A DNA stretch of 64,000 bases. It comes from Arthrobacter sp. SLBN-100 (GTDB lineage: Bacteria > Actinomycetota > Actinomycetes > Actinomycetales > Micrococcaceae). Shown here one piece after another: positions 6,490-14,824 of the stretch (position 1 is its first letter; every line of letters starts with the position of its first letter). The stretch spans positions 2,852,001-2,916,000 of the forward strand of contig NZ_VFMY01000001.1 in NCBI RefSeq assembly GCF_006715305.1. Reading direction: 5' to 3'. The position numbers and the translations under genes were made by a program. The notes below the pieces were generated by a model, which saw nothing but the letters and a program-made list of their open reading frames with translations, made no database searches and was not told the DNA's origin.

Positions 6490-8760
6490 ATGAGCAACCA
6501 GGATCTACTCCACCAGCCCGGAAGCAGGGTGGTGGAGCTCGACATCGAAGGCATGACGTGCGCCTCCTGCGTCAACCGGGTGGAGAAGAAGCTCGGCAAG
6601 CTCGAAGGAGTGCAGGCCCTGGTCAACCTCCCCCTGGAATCCGCCCATGTCACTGTGCCGGCAGGCATCACCAACGAGCAGTTGGTGGACACGGTTAACG
6701 CGGCCGGTTACAAAGCCAAGATCCGCCAACCCACCCCCGCGCCGGAGGCTGCACCGCCGCCGGTAAACCTGCGCCCGCGCCTGATCCTGGCCGCCCTCTT
6801 GACGGTGCCCGTGTTCCTGATCTCCATGGTCCCCGCGTTCCAGTTCCCGCAGTGGGGCTGGGCGGCCGCGGCGCTGGCCCTGCCCGTGGTCACCTGGGCT
6901 GCCTGGCCATTCCACCGCGCGGCCGCCATCAACGCCCGCCACTTTGCGTCGACCATGGACACTCTGGTGTCGATCGGTGTCGCCGCCGCGTACCTGTTCT
7001 CCGCCTGGCAGCTGGTCGCCGATCCCCTGTTGACCCAGCACCCCGGCATGGAGGGAATGGAGCAGGGCGGCCTGTACTTTGAGGTGGCAGCCGTTGTCAC
7101 CACGTTCCTGCTCCTGGGCCGCCACCTTGAGGCCAACGCCAAGCAGAAGGCCGGCGACGCCCTGCACGCCCTCCTGAGCCTGGGTGCGAAGGATGCCACC
7201 ATATTGGATGACGGCAGGGAACGGAGGGTTCCCGCGGAACTGCTCCAGGCGGGCGACGTGCTGGTGGTCCGTCCCGGCGAGAAGATTGCCACTGACGGCA
7301 TAGTCAGCGACGGGACGTCTGCCGTTGACGCCTCCTTGGTGACCGGCGAATCGGTGCCGGTGGAGGTTGGACCGGGCAGCCGGGTCACCGGCGCAACCAT
7401 CAATACGTCCGGCCGCCTGCTGGTCAAGGCCACCCGCGTGGGTTCGGAAACCACCCTGGCGCAGATGGCGCGCCTCGTGTCCCAGGCACAGACGGGCAAG
7501 GCTCCCATCGCCCGCCTCGCAGACCGCATCAGCGCCGTGTTCGTTCCCGTGGTCCTGGCCGTCGCCGCACTCACCTTCGTCCTCTGGCTGCTCTTTGCAG
7601 GTCCCGAGGCCAGCGGCGGAGGGTTGCGCGCCGCCTTTACCGCCGCCGTCGCCGTCCTGGTGATCGCCTGCCCGTGCGCCCTGGGGCTTGCCACTCCCGT
7701 TGGCCTCCTGACCGGGACGGGACGGGGGGCCCAGTTGGGCATCCTCATCAAGGGCCCGCAGGTGCTGGAAGATACGCGAACCGTGGACACCATCCTGCTG
7801 GACAAGACCGGCACGGTCACCACCGGGGCGCTGGCAGTGGATTCCACCCTTGCCTTCGCAGGGTTTGAAGAGCGCGAGGTCCTAAGGCTGGCCGGCGCCG
7901 TCGAGGCAGCATCGGAACACCCGGTCGCCCGCGCCATCGCCGCTGCCGCCCAGGAAGCAGCCGCGGATCGACCAACGGCGCACGACAACGGACACCTGCC
8001 GGCGGTGCAGGGCTTCAGATCGGCGCCGGGCGGCGGCGTCGCGGGAACCGTTGGCTGCAGGCAGGTCACGGCCGGCCGCACCGGCTGGCTTGAGCACAAC
8101 GGTATTACCATCACCTCCAAGCAGGCGCAGGCCCAGGCAGCGGCGGAAGCCACCGGCGCCACCGCTACCTGGGTGGCCGTGGACGGGACCGTTGCCGGCA
8201 TCATCAGCCTTCGCGATACCGTCAAGCCCGGCTCAGCGGCGGCCGTCGAACGAATGAAAGCGCTGGGCCTGCGGCCCCTCCTGCTGACGGGAGACAACGC
8301 CGCCGTGGCCGCACAGGTGGCTGCCGCCGTCGGAATTGATCCGGCAGACGTTTACGCAGGCGTCTTGCCAGAGGGCAAGGTGGAAGTGGTGAAAACCCTG
8401 CAGGCTGGCGGCGCCACCGTGGCCATGGCCGGCGACGGGGTTAACGATGCTGCGGCCCTGGCGCAGGCTGATCTTGGCATTGCCATGGGATCCGGCACGG
8501 ATGTAGCGATCGAGGCGGCCGATCTGACGGTGATGGGCAATGACCTCTCGCAGGTGGTCCAGGCCATCGAACTCTCCCGCAGGACCCTGGCCACCATCAA
8601 AACCAACCTGTTCTGGGCCTTCTTCTACAATGCCGTGGGCATTCCGGTGGCCGCCCTGGGCCTGCTCAACCCGATGATTGCCGGCGCCGCAATGGCGGCG
8701 AGCTCGGTCCTGGTGGTGGCCAACTCGCTGCGGTTGCGCAATTTCGGGATGAAGGCCTGA
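6490..8760 (+). CDS. copA: Copper-translocating P1B-type ATPase CopA
   Basis: 756 aa, normal length for a one-HMA Cu(I) ATPase. In order: N-terminal HMA domain with GMTCASCVNR (about residues 19-28), first membrane helices from about residue 96, actuator TGES motif (VTGESVPVE), the transmembrane CPC ligand in IACPCALGLATPVG (about 394-396), phosphorylation loop DKTGTVT (D about 438), nucleotide-binding SEHPVARAI (the HP motif of P1B pumps), and GDGVNDAAALAQADLGIAMG (about 648). It exports Cu(I) from the cytoplasm using ATP. It is the last gene of the CsoR operon. Confidence 0.96.
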   Translation: MSNQDLLHQPGSRVVELDIEGMTCASCVNRVEKKLGKLEGVQALVNLPLESAHVTVPAGITNEQLVDTVNAAGYKAKIRQPTPAPEAAPPPVNLRPRLILAALLTVPVFLISMVPAFQFPQWGWAAAALALPVVTWAAWPFHRAAAINARHFASTMDTLVSIGVAAAYLFSAWQLVADPLLTQHPGMEGMEQGGLYFEVAAVVTTFLLLGRHLEANAKQKAGDALHALLSLGAKDATILDDGRERRVPAELLQAGDVLVVRPGEKIATDGIVSDGTSAVDASLVTGESVPVEVGPGSRVTGATINTSGRLLVKATRVGSETTLAQMARLVSQAQTGKAPIARLADRISAVFVPVVLAVAALTFVLWLLFAGPEASGGGLRAAFTAAVAVLVIACPCALGLATPVGLLTGTGRGAQLGILIKGPQVLEDTRTVDTILLDKTGTVTTGALAVDSTLAFAGFEEREVLRLAGAVEAASEHPVARAIAAAAQEAAADRPTAHDNGHLPAVQGFRSAPGGGVAGTVGCRQVTAGRTGWLEHNGITITSKQAQAQAAAEATGATATWVAVDGTVAGIISLRDTVKPGSAAAVERMKALGLRPLLLTGDNAAVAAQVAAAVGIDPADVYAGVLPEGKVEVVKTLQAGGATVAMAGDGVNDAAALAQADLGIAMGSGTDVAIEAADLTVMGNDLSQVVQAIELSRRTLATIKTNLFWAFFYNAVGIPVAALGLLNPMIAGAAMAASSVLVVANSLRLRNFGMKA

Positions 8761-8789
8761 CACCCAAGGCTCAGGCAGCAACCAAGGGC

Positions 8790-9062
8790 TCAGGCGGCGC
8801 CGTACCGCACGGCCGCACGGGCCCTCGCCTTCACGGCCTCGGCCTCCCGGTCCTTGGGCGGAGCCTGCGTTACCAATGCATCCAGGAGGTGCTGGGTGAT
8901 GTGGGCGATCTCGTGGACTGCCTCTTCAAAGGCCTCCTGGTTGGCCTTGGACGGCTTGGTGCTGCCGCTGACCTTGCGCACGTACTGCAACGCCGCGGCA
9001 TGCACCTCCTCCGAGGTGGCGTGCGGTTCAAAGTTGTGGAGGGTTCGGATATTCCGGCACAT
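8790..9062 (-). CDS. DUF2277 family protein
   Basis: 90 aa. It begins MCRNIRTLHNFEPHATSEEV and continues AALQYVRKVSGSTKPSKAN, the hallmark of the DUF2277 family of small, mainly actinobacterial proteins of unknown role. The N-terminal Cys-Arg-Asn is conserved in the family. The gene ends 29 nt from copA (convergent). The start has no Shine-Dalgarno, but a -10-like box stands 6 nt upstream. Confidence 0.9.
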   Translation of the reverse strand: MCRNIRTLHNFEPHATSEEVHAAALQYVRKVSGSTKPSKANQEAFEEAVHEIAHITQHLLDALVTQAPPKDREAEAVKARARAAVRYGAA

Positions 9063-9068
9063 ACCGCC

Positions 9069-9074
9069 ATGCTA
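9069..9074 (-). promoter_or_regulatory. -10 box of a leaderless promoter for the DUF2277 gene
   Basis: TAGCAT on the minus strand lies 6 nt before ATG 9062 with no Shine-Dalgarno in between, so transcription should start at or near the A of the ATG. Confidence 0.5.
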
Positions 9075-9274
9075 GGCTCTGGATCGCCAAGGATCGACCC
9101 CTCCCCGAAGGTTTAGGGTCTCCTTGTCCATGGGGAGCAGGGCATGGGCAGGGGTGCCCATCGACACTGTTTTGCGGGCCGGGATAGGTTCTAGGTATTG
9201 GATCTTCCGGAGAAGCCGGGGGGCCGTTGGGGACGCCGACCTGGTTCGGATCCACGATTTACGAGGAGAAACTC

Positions 9275-9544
9275 ATGGCTATTTGGGGTGCAGACGTTGA
9301 CCAGCTTCGCCAGCTCGGCAGCAAGCTTCAGGCAGGTGCGACCGAGATCGAGTCGCAGCGCAATTCCCTCACGAACGCTTTGACCTCCACCGACTGGAAG
9401 GGACCTGACGCTGACAGGTTCCGCGACCAGTGGACCGGCGAGCACACCTCGATGCTGAACAAGGTTGCTGAAGCACTCAGGGACGCCGGCCAGAAGGCGA
9501 GGAAGAACGCTGAAGAGCAGTCCAGCGCTTCCCACGGCCAGTAG
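9275..9544 (+). CDS. WXG100 family (ESAT-6-like) protein
   Basis: 89 aa starting MAIWGADVDQLRQLGSKLQ from ATG 9275, with GAGGAG 6 nt upstream. It is a helical hairpin with the W-x-G turn in STDWKGPDADRFRDQW, ending in a charged, Ser-rich tail. WXG100 proteins are small dimers exported by ESX/type VII systems. No EccC, EccD or other ESX component and no toxin gene lies in the window, so this is an orphan copy. Secretion is inferred from the family only. Confidence 0.9.
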   Translation: MAIWGADVDQLRQLGSKLQAGATEIESQRNSLTNALTSTDWKGPDADRFRDQWTGEHTSMLNKVAEALRDAGQKARKNAEEQSSASHGQ

Positions 9545-9560
9545 CCTTCAGTTGCGAACA

Positions 9561-9602
9561 ACAGTAGGGCCGGACACCGCCAGGTATCCGGCCCTACTGT
9601 TT
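9561..9602. terminator. Terminator between the WXG100 and EamA genes
   Basis: ACAGTAGGGCCGGA (9561-9574) and TCCGGCCCTACTGT (9587-9600) form a perfect 14-bp stem with a 12-nt loop between two convergent genes. The T-tract is weak on the plus side; it could serve both strands. Confidence 0.8.
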
Positions 9603-9640
9603 AACCGCATTAACCGCACGGCGCCCTTCCCGTGCGGCAG

Positions 9641-10684
9641 TTAAGGCACGGGCTCGACGTCGTTCGCGTGTTCCAGCGGGGACGCCGCCTTGGGTGCCGC
9701 CACGCCCGCGCCTGCTGGCTCAACTGCGGCGCCCCCGAGTTCATCGAGCCGGACCAGGATGACGCCGCCGACGATCAGCGCGCCGCCCAGGAGTTGGATG
9801 GCGCCGGGAAGTTCGCCCAGGAGCAGCCACGCCCAGATAACGGCAAAGAGGACTTCGGTCAGCGACACGAAGGACGCCACCTTGGAGCCCAGCGCCCGGG
9901 CCGCCATAATGCCCGAAACGTACGCCAGCACAGTGGCCAGGATGACCAGCCCCGCCAGCGATACCCACCACGGCGTGACCCATGGGCCCAGCGCAGTGTC
10001 CGCAGTGCTGAAGGTCATGGGCAGCAGTCCCGTTGCTGCCGAGAGCCACATCACGGCGGCGCCTACCAGGAGCCCTCCCGAGGCCAGGACGATAGGCGGA
10101 AGCGAGTCGTTCTCCTTTGCGGTGATAAAGAAGTAGACGGCAAGGCAGACCGCGGCTGCGATGCCCCAGAGGACACCCACAGAATCGATTTTGACCGCGC
10201 CCGTGAGATCAAGGACCAGGATCAGGCCGGCGAGCGAAAGCAGCGTTCCTCCGCAAGTCAGCACCCGGGGCCGCTTCCGGCCGGCTGCCCAGATCCAGAG
10301 CACGATGAGCACCGGTGCCAGATATTCCAGCAGCAGCGCAACACCTACCGAGAGTCTGGCCACCGCGTTGAAGTAGAACAGTTGGCACGCCGCAACGCCG
10401 ATCAGCCCGAAGAGCAGGATGGTCATCCAGTTGTCCCGGAGTTGATGCCAGCGCCCACGGAGCGCGGGAACCGCCGGCACGGCGAGGATCAAAGCTGCGC
10501 CGGTGAGCCGGGCGGCCACGGCTGCGCCCGGAGACCATCCTGTTTCCAGCAAAGCCTTGGCAAAGGATCCGGAGGTGCCGAAGACTGCGGACGAGAACAG
10601 CGCAATGCCCAGGCCGGAGGCGAGGAAGCTGCGCTTGCTGGCCTGCATCCCAAGCGTCGGGGTGCTGTTGTGTGCGGCAGGCAT
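9641..10684 (-). CDS. EamA/DMT-family transporter
   Basis: 347 aa with about ten hydrophobic helices in two EamA repeats. The first starts near LGIALFSSAVFGTSGSFAKALL and includes FYFNAVARLSVGVALLLEYLAPVLIVLW. The second includes LAYVSGIMAARALGSKVASFVSLTEVLFAVIWAWLLLGELP. This layout is that of drug/metabolite exporters such as the RhtA/threonine-homoserine type. The C-terminal tail of about 40 residues is hydrophilic. AGGAGG precedes ATG 10684. It is divergent from the CGNR zinc-finger gene, a plausible regulator. The substrate is unknown. Confidence 0.88.
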   Translation of the reverse strand: MPAAHNSTPTLGMQASKRSFLASGLGIALFSSAVFGTSGSFAKALLETGWSPGAAVAARLTGAALILAVPAVPALRGRWHQLRDNWMTILLFGLIGVAACQLFYFNAVARLSVGVALLLEYLAPVLIVLWIWAAGRKRPRVLTCGGTLLSLAGLILVLDLTGAVKIDSVGVLWGIAAAVCLAVYFFITAKENDSLPPIVLASGGLLVGAAVMWLSAATGLLPMTFSTADTALGPWVTPWWVSLAGLVILATVLAYVSGIMAARALGSKVASFVSLTEVLFAVIWAWLLLGELPGAIQLLGGALIVGGVILVRLDELGGAAVEPAGAGVAAPKAASPLEHANDVEPVP

Positions 10685-10693
10685 CGTCGCCTC

Positions 10694-10744
10694 CTGTCAG
10701 GAGTAAAGTGGGGTAATGGTCATGACAGTACGGGACGGCACTGT
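10694..10744. promoter_or_regulatory. Inverted repeats in the divergent eamA/CGNR promoter region
   Basis: The 71-bp divergent spacer contains CTGTCA (10694-10699) with TGACAG (10723-10728), and ACAGT (10725-10729) with ACTGT (10740-10744). They are short but sit where a dimeric regulator such as the CGNR protein could control both genes. Confidence 0.3.
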
Positions 10745-10755
10745 AAGGAGTCAAG

Positions 10756-11301
10756 ATGGTTTTTGCCCCTGACACCGAGGTGGCCCTGCGCACCGTGGTT
10801 AACCTGATCAACTCGGCGGCAAACGGAAGTGAGGGACTCGCGTCCACGACGGACCTTGACCGGTTCCTGGCAGCTGAAGGATTCACGGGATCACGCACCC
10901 GGGATGACGACGAACTCACGAGCGTGCGCCGGCTTCGTCGACAACTCGCGGAGCTGTGGACGGCGAATGAAGGATCCGCCGTCGAGACCGTGAACCGCCT
11001 GCTGCGGGACGCCAATGCACTGCCGCAGTTAGTCAAGCATGACGACTGGGACTGGCATCTGCACGCCACCACCCCGGAGGCCCCGCTGGTGGACAGGATG
11101 AGCACCGAAGCCGCCATGGCCTTGGCGGACGTAATCCGCGGCAAGGAGATGGACCGGATGCGCATCTGCGAGTCGGAGGACTGCGATGCTGCGGTGCTGG
11201 ACCTCAGCAGGAACCGGTCAAAGCGGTACTGCGATACAGGAAACTGTGCCAACCGGGCGCACGTGGCCGCCTATCGGGCCCGCCAGGCCGCATCGGCATA
11301 G
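10756..11301 (+). CDS. CGNR zinc-finger (ABATE domain) putative transcriptional regulator
   Basis: 181 aa. The N-terminal ABATE-like helical domain starts VALRTVVNLINSA and continues DLDRFLAAEGF. The C-terminal zinc finger has RICESEDCDAAVLDLSRNRSKRYC followed by NCANRAHVAAYRAR, giving a C-x4-C...C-x4-C arrangement with the family's C-[GA]-N-R element. The family is presumed to bind DNA as stress-related regulators. AAGGAG (10745-10750) fixes ATG 10756. Its divergent position suggests control of the EamA transporter. Confidence 0.88.
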   Translation: MVFAPDTEVALRTVVNLINSAANGSEGLASTTDLDRFLAAEGFTGSRTRDDDELTSVRRLRRQLAELWTANEGSAVETVNRLLRDANALPQLVKHDDWDWHLHATTPEAPLVDRMSTEAAMALADVIRGKEMDRMRICESEDCDAAVLDLSRNRSKRYCDTGNCANRAHVAAYRARQAASA

Positions 11302-11308
11302 CAGATGG

Positions 11309-11665
11309 TCAACGGCTGCCGGGGTTGTCCGGATCTTCGGGGGCGGCAGGGCCCTGGGAGCCCGGAGAGCCGAAGCCATGGGACGGCTTGGGCGCTGAAC
11401 TGAGGTTTACACCCGACCCCTTACCCAGGTGCTCGGCGTTCTCCTTGTGGCTCATGGAGAGCATCGCCGCTATTACCAGGGTGACGATGAAGGCGATGCC
11501 GGCGGCAGTGAAAGCAAGGTCGAAACGGGGGGCGCGTGCACTGCCGCCGGAAGCGAAGACCACTACGGCCACAAAGGCAACGACGGCCCAAAACGCGGAG
11601 AACATCAACGGGCCCTTCACCGAGGTCCGCACCTTGCGCGGATGTCCTGGTTGCTGGTCTGCCAC
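11309..11665 (-). CDS. Small membrane protein, two transmembrane helices, hypothetical
   Basis: 118 aa from GTG 11665 with GGGAGGA upstream. Two hydrophobic helices (FWAVVAFVAVVVFASGG and FTAAGIAFIVTLVIAAMLSM) are followed by a polar Gly/Pro/Ser-rich tail of about 45 residues. No motif that I recognise. It converges on the CGNR gene with only 7 nt between the stops. Confidence 0.7.
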   Translation of the reverse strand: MADQQPGHPRKVRTSVKGPLMFSAFWAVVAFVAVVVFASGGSARAPRFDLAFTAAGIAFIVTLVIAAMLSMSHKENAEHLGKGSGVNLSSAPKPSHGFGSPGSQGPAAPEDPDNPGSR

Positions 11666-11739
11666 GGTGATTCCTCCCTGCAGGCGGCGCTCCGGCCGGC
11701 CTGGTTTTGCATGATGCGGTAGTGCGTCCGGACCAATTT

Positions 11740-11756
11740 TCTACGAGAAGTAGAAC
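11740..11756. promoter_or_regulatory. 17-bp palindrome in the 11309-11665 gene's upstream region
   Basis: TTCTAC-GAGAA-GTAGAA is a perfect inverted repeat with a 5-nt centre, in AT-rich sequence between two minus-strand membrane-protein genes. It could be an operator or a weak hairpin. Function unknown. Confidence 0.3.
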
Positions 11757-11771
11757 CGGACACCTCCTAGT

Positions 11772-12362
11772 TTACGGCGTTCCTGCAGCGCTGCGGGCAT
11801 CGTGCCGGATCGTCAGCCCGGCAAGCGCCCACAGCACACCGGAAATGATGGCGCCGCCGCCGGCCACGCCTAGCAGGGCATGGGCGCCCAGGCCCATGAA
11901 GAAGGGCAGGATGGCTGCTGTACCCAGGCTTATGATTCCCGAGGCAATCCAGTCGCGGGCCAGCACGTGCCTGCCGCGGAATTTCAGGCCGCAGGACAGC
12001 TCGAAAGCCCCGGCCACCGCCAGGCCCAGGGCAGCAATGACCCCAAACAGCAGGTCCCCGTGGAGCAGGAGCAGCGCAAACCCTGCGCCGGCGAGAACAG
12101 ATCCGGCCGCGGAAAGCATTTTGCCGGGTGCGCTTTCCTTCTCGAAGCCTGCTGCCCGGATCCCCCAGACCAGGAGGACGCCGGTGGCCAGCAGGTAGAG
12201 GCCGCCGGACCACCCCATAACAGCTACCGATGGTGCCGCCCAGAAAATGGTGACAGCCCCAAACACCAATGCAGCTGCGGAGCGGAGGAGGACCGGCTTC
12301 CACAGGTCAGCCCTGGGAGCCGTTCCGGGGGCAGCGGCTGAGGGGGTTCTCGGTTGGGTCAC
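11772..12362 (-). CDS. DUF308/HdeD-like multi-pass membrane protein
   Basis: 196 aa with about six hydrophobic helices arranged as pairs (LLRSAAALVFGAVTIFWA, GWSGGLYLLATGVLLVWGI, GSVLAGAGFALLLLHGDLLFG, AALGLAVAGAFELSCGL, DWIASGIISLGTAAILPFF, GVAGGGAIISGVLWALAGL). The repeat of helices ending in AGAFEL or SGVLWA resembles the HdeD/DUF308 family, linked to acid resistance in enterobacteria but of unknown role here. The GTG start follows the MATE gene by 25 nt and has a -10-like TAAACT 6 nt upstream. Confidence 0.65.
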   Translation of the reverse strand: MTQPRTPSAAAPGTAPRADLWKPVLLRSAAALVFGAVTIFWAAPSVAVMGWSGGLYLLATGVLLVWGIRAAGFEKESAPGKMLSAAGSVLAGAGFALLLLHGDLLFGVIAALGLAVAGAFELSCGLKFRGRHVLARDWIASGIISLGTAAILPFFMGLGAHALLGVAGGGAIISGVLWALAGLTIRHDARSAAGTP

Positions 12363-12368
12363 CGGTCC

Positions 12369-12374
12369 AGTTTA
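12369..12374 (-). promoter_or_regulatory. -10 box of a leaderless promoter (DUF308-like gene)
   Basis: TAAACT on the minus strand lies 6 nt before GTG 12362; no Shine-Dalgarno is present. Confidence 0.4.
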
Positions 12375-12387
12375 GTGGCGGTCCGCG

Positions 12388-13740
12388 CTAGGGCGAACCC
12401 AGCACCATCCAACGGTCGGAACGGGCACGGACGCCAAGAGTGATGGCGCGGGCAGCCATGTAACCGAGTGCGAAGGCGGCCCACAGCCAGCCCAGTCCCG
12501 GCGCCCCCAGGGCATTTGACAGGGCCACGGCAATCAGAAGCGGCACGTACACGGCCAGGTTCACCACACCGGCCAGCGCCAGGTATTTCGCGTCCCCGGC
12601 ACCGATCAGCACCCCGTCAAGCACAAAGACATATCCCGCGATGGGCTGGCCGGCGGCGAGGACCCACAAAGCAATGGCAAGGACCGACTGGACCTCCGGA
12701 TCGGACGTGAAAAGGGGGCCCGCCCAAGGGGCGGCAGCGGCCAGGAGCGCCCCGGTGGCCACTCCAAAACCGAGTCCCCACCGGGTCATGGTCCTGGTCA
12801 GCAGCCGTGCCTTGCCCGGGTTGGAGGCTCCCAGCTCCTTGCCGATCAGCGCTTGGGCAGCGATGGCGAGGGCGTCCAGGGCGAAGGCCAGGAAGGAGAA
12901 GATGGTCATGGCCAGCTGGTGTGCCGCGAGGTTGACGGCACCCTGCGCGGTGACTACAAGAACGGTGGCCAGGATTGCAATGCGCAGGCTGAGCGTGCGC
13001 AGCATCAGCCATGAACCAACACGCGTCATGCTCCTGATACCACTCCAGCTGGGCAGCAGGCTCACGCCGTGGACCGCCGCATTCCGCTTCACCATCACCA
13101 GGTAGACGGCGGCCATGGCCCATTGGGCCACGCTGGTGCCGGCGGCCGAGCCCGCGACGGACCAGCCCAGACCGTAAACCAGCCACAAGTTCAGGACAAT
13201 GTTCAGGGCAAAACCGGCCGTGGCCACCACCAGGGGCGTCCGGGTGTCCTGGAGGCCACGGAGAAGGCCGGTGCCTGCGAAGATGAGCAGCATGGCCACC
13301 AGTCCGGGCATGGACCAGCGAAGGTAGTCGACGGCGAAAGTACGCACCTCGCCGTCAGCGCCCAGCAGGCCGATCAACGGGTCGGCTGCCAGGAATCCGG
13401 CCACGGCCAGAACCGTGCCCAGCAGCAAGGCCAGCCACACGCCGTCGCGCCCGGCCGCCATAGCCTTGCCCGGCTGCCCGTCCCCCACGGCGCGGGCCAC
13501 CGCGGGAGTGGTGGAGTAGGCGAGGAAAACCATCAGGCCGACGGCGGTGTGCAGCACAGCCGTTGCCAGTCCAACGCCCGCCAGCTGCGCCACGCCAAGG
13601 TGGCCAACGATCGCCGAATCCGCGAGCAGGAAGAGCGGTTCGGCCACGAGGGCGCCAAAGGCGGGAACTGCCAGCCGAAGGATCTCGCGGGCATGTCCTT
13701 TCGGTGGGGCGGCTGGCGCCGAAGCAGGTAAGTGGGGCAC
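12388..13740 (-). CDS. MATE family efflux transporter (DinF-like)
   Basis: 450 aa, about twelve membrane helices in two bundles. Typical MATE text: LRLAVPAFGALVAEPLFLLADSAIVGHLG at the start of the first bundle, GTGLLRGLQDTRTPL, and in the second half LRIAILATVLVVTAQG and ALIGKELGASNPGKARLL. MATE pumps export cationic drugs or metabolites with a Na+ or H+ gradient. The start is GTG 13740 with a TAGGCT box 6 nt upstream and no Shine-Dalgarno. The substrate cannot be told. Confidence 0.92.
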   Translation of the reverse strand: MPHLPASAPAAPPKGHAREILRLAVPAFGALVAEPLFLLADSAIVGHLGVAQLAGVGLATAVLHTAVGLMVFLAYSTTPAVARAVGDGQPGKAMAAGRDGVWLALLLGTVLAVAGFLAADPLIGLLGADGEVRTFAVDYLRWSMPGLVAMLLIFAGTGLLRGLQDTRTPLVVATAGFALNIVLNLWLVYGLGWSVAGSAAGTSVAQWAMAAVYLVMVKRNAAVHGVSLLPSWSGIRSMTRVGSWLMLRTLSLRIAILATVLVVTAQGAVNLAAHQLAMTIFSFLAFALDALAIAAQALIGKELGASNPGKARLLTRTMTRWGLGFGVATGALLAAAAPWAGPLFTSDPEVQSVLAIALWVLAAGQPIAGYVFVLDGVLIGAGDAKYLALAGVVNLAVYVPLLIAVALSNALGAPGLGWLWAAFALGYMAARAITLGVRARSDRWMVLGSP

Positions 13741-13746
13741 CTTGCC

Positions 13747-13752
13747 AGCCTA
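13747..13752 (-). promoter_or_regulatory. -10 box of a leaderless promoter (MATE gene)
   Basis: TAGGCT on the minus strand lies 6 nt before GTG 13740; no Shine-Dalgarno is present. Confidence 0.45.
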
Positions 13753-13848
13753 ATCGGGTGTCCGGTTGCCTCCACGCCGGCATGACAAAGCCCACATTAT
13801 GCCGCAGTTAGTTGACAGTTCAACCATCTTGCAGGAAGAGTTAACTCC

Positions 13849-14283
13849 ATGAACCAGTCAAGACTTACCACCACCGCCATCACCGCCCTCCGCATCATCC
13901 TGGGCTTCCTCTTCGCAGCGCACGGTTGGCAGAAGTTCAACGAGTGGACCATCGCGGGCACGCAGGCATCCTTTGCCAAAATGGGCGTTCCTGCAGCAGA
14001 AGCAGTGGCACCTGCCATTGCCGTGCTGGAACTGGCCGGAGGCATCGCCCTGATCCTCGGCATCCTCACCCGCGTGGTTGCAGCACTCCTGGTCCTGGAC
14101 ATGCTCGGCGCCCTGTTTATGGTGCACGCATCCGCCGGCGTTTTCGCCGCCAACGGCGGCTACGAACTGGTCCTGCTCCTCGCTGCGGCCGCGTTCGCCC
14201 TGGCACTGACCGGCGCAGGGCGTCTTTCGGTGGACCGCGCCCTCTTCGGCCGCAGCAACTCGAAGCTGGCCGCCCTGGCCTGA
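13849..14283 (+). CDS. DoxX family membrane protein
   Basis: 144 aa, four membrane helices. Family text: ALRIILGFLFAAHGWQKFNEW, KMGVPAAEAVAPAIAVLELAGGIALILGILTRVVAALLVLDMLGALFMVH and GGYELVLLLAAAAFALALTGAGRLSVDRAL. DoxX-family proteins sit in redox or sulfur contexts, and some act with superoxide dismutase or thiosulfate oxidation. The exact role here is unknown. AGGAAGAG precedes ATG 13849. The gene is monocistronic. Confidence 0.9.
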   Translation: MNQSRLTTTAITALRIILGFLFAAHGWQKFNEWTIAGTQASFAKMGVPAAEAVAPAIAVLELAGGIALILGILTRVVAALLVLDMLGALFMVHASAGVFAANGGYELVLLLAAAAFALALTGAGRLSVDRALFGRSNSKLAALA

Positions 14284-14461
14284 CCCTTACATCCCCTCCA
14301 GCCGGCAGTGGACTTCGGCGGGAAAACGGTCGACGGCGGGTGGGCACCCTGGTGCGCAGCCGCCGTCGGCATTTAACACCATCCGGCCAGCGGCGCCATG
14401 CCCCCGCCCGCGGATTCGCGGGAAGCGACGGCTGCAGCTCCTGAAACAACTCTTGCCGGCG

Positions 14462-14530
14462 CCGGATTCGCCGGAAGCGTGCGAAGTCGCCGTTCCGGAA
14501 CGGCGAAGCGGGCGCTTTCCGGCGATTCGG
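14462..14530. repeat. Nested inverted repeat (possible cruciform or terminator)
   Basis: Outer arms CCGGATTCGCCGGAAGCG (14462-14479) and CGCTTTCCGGCGATTCGG (14513-14530) are near-perfect complements. Between them is a perfect 20-bp palindrome, TCGCCGTTCCGGAACGGCGA (14487-14506). The element has no T-tract. Confidence 0.7.
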
Positions 14531-14621
14531 GCACCGGCCCGCCCCGTCCCGTTGGCGCCCGCGCGGGCGGAGGCAGTGAACAAAGCGGAACATCCGGCAC
14601 CAATAGGTCACGGGAAAGTTG

Positions 14622-14635
14622 GGAAAACGCTTGCC
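14622..14635. promoter_or_regulatory. Candidate LacI-family operator upstream of the pectinase gene
   Basis: GGAAAACGCTTGCC has the CG-centred, imperfectly symmetric form of LacI/GalR-family operators. Its place about 190-200 nt before the coding start suggests carbohydrate-dependent control of the rhamnogalacturonan enzyme. Confidence 0.35.
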
Positions 14636-14824
14636 AGAATCCTTTGCAGGCTGATAAACCAGTGAGTGCTGCAGCGAGAGCTGCATCACTCCCAGGTCTC
14701 AGCTACTCCCGAATCATCACTCGGAACCTCAACTGCATTGCGCCACCGTTGGCGCCATCGTGTCTTTGAATCGTTCCAACCTTCCTGGGTACCGCCTTGC
14801 CACTGCTCATCGAAGGAGATGTCC

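Larger units (their letters stand above)
14284..14824. other. 541-bp intergenic region between doxX-like and pectinase genes
   Basis: No credible gene was seen. The region holds a large nested inverted repeat at 14462-14530 and a LacI-type operator candidate at 14622-14635 (both listed separately). The last 190 bp are less GC-rich and are the likely promoter/leader of the rhamnogalacturonan enzyme. Confidence 0.6.

Noticed and set aside
9063..9274. Clear promoter of the WXG100 gene
   Set aside because: Several partial -35/-10 matches but none with acceptable spacing.
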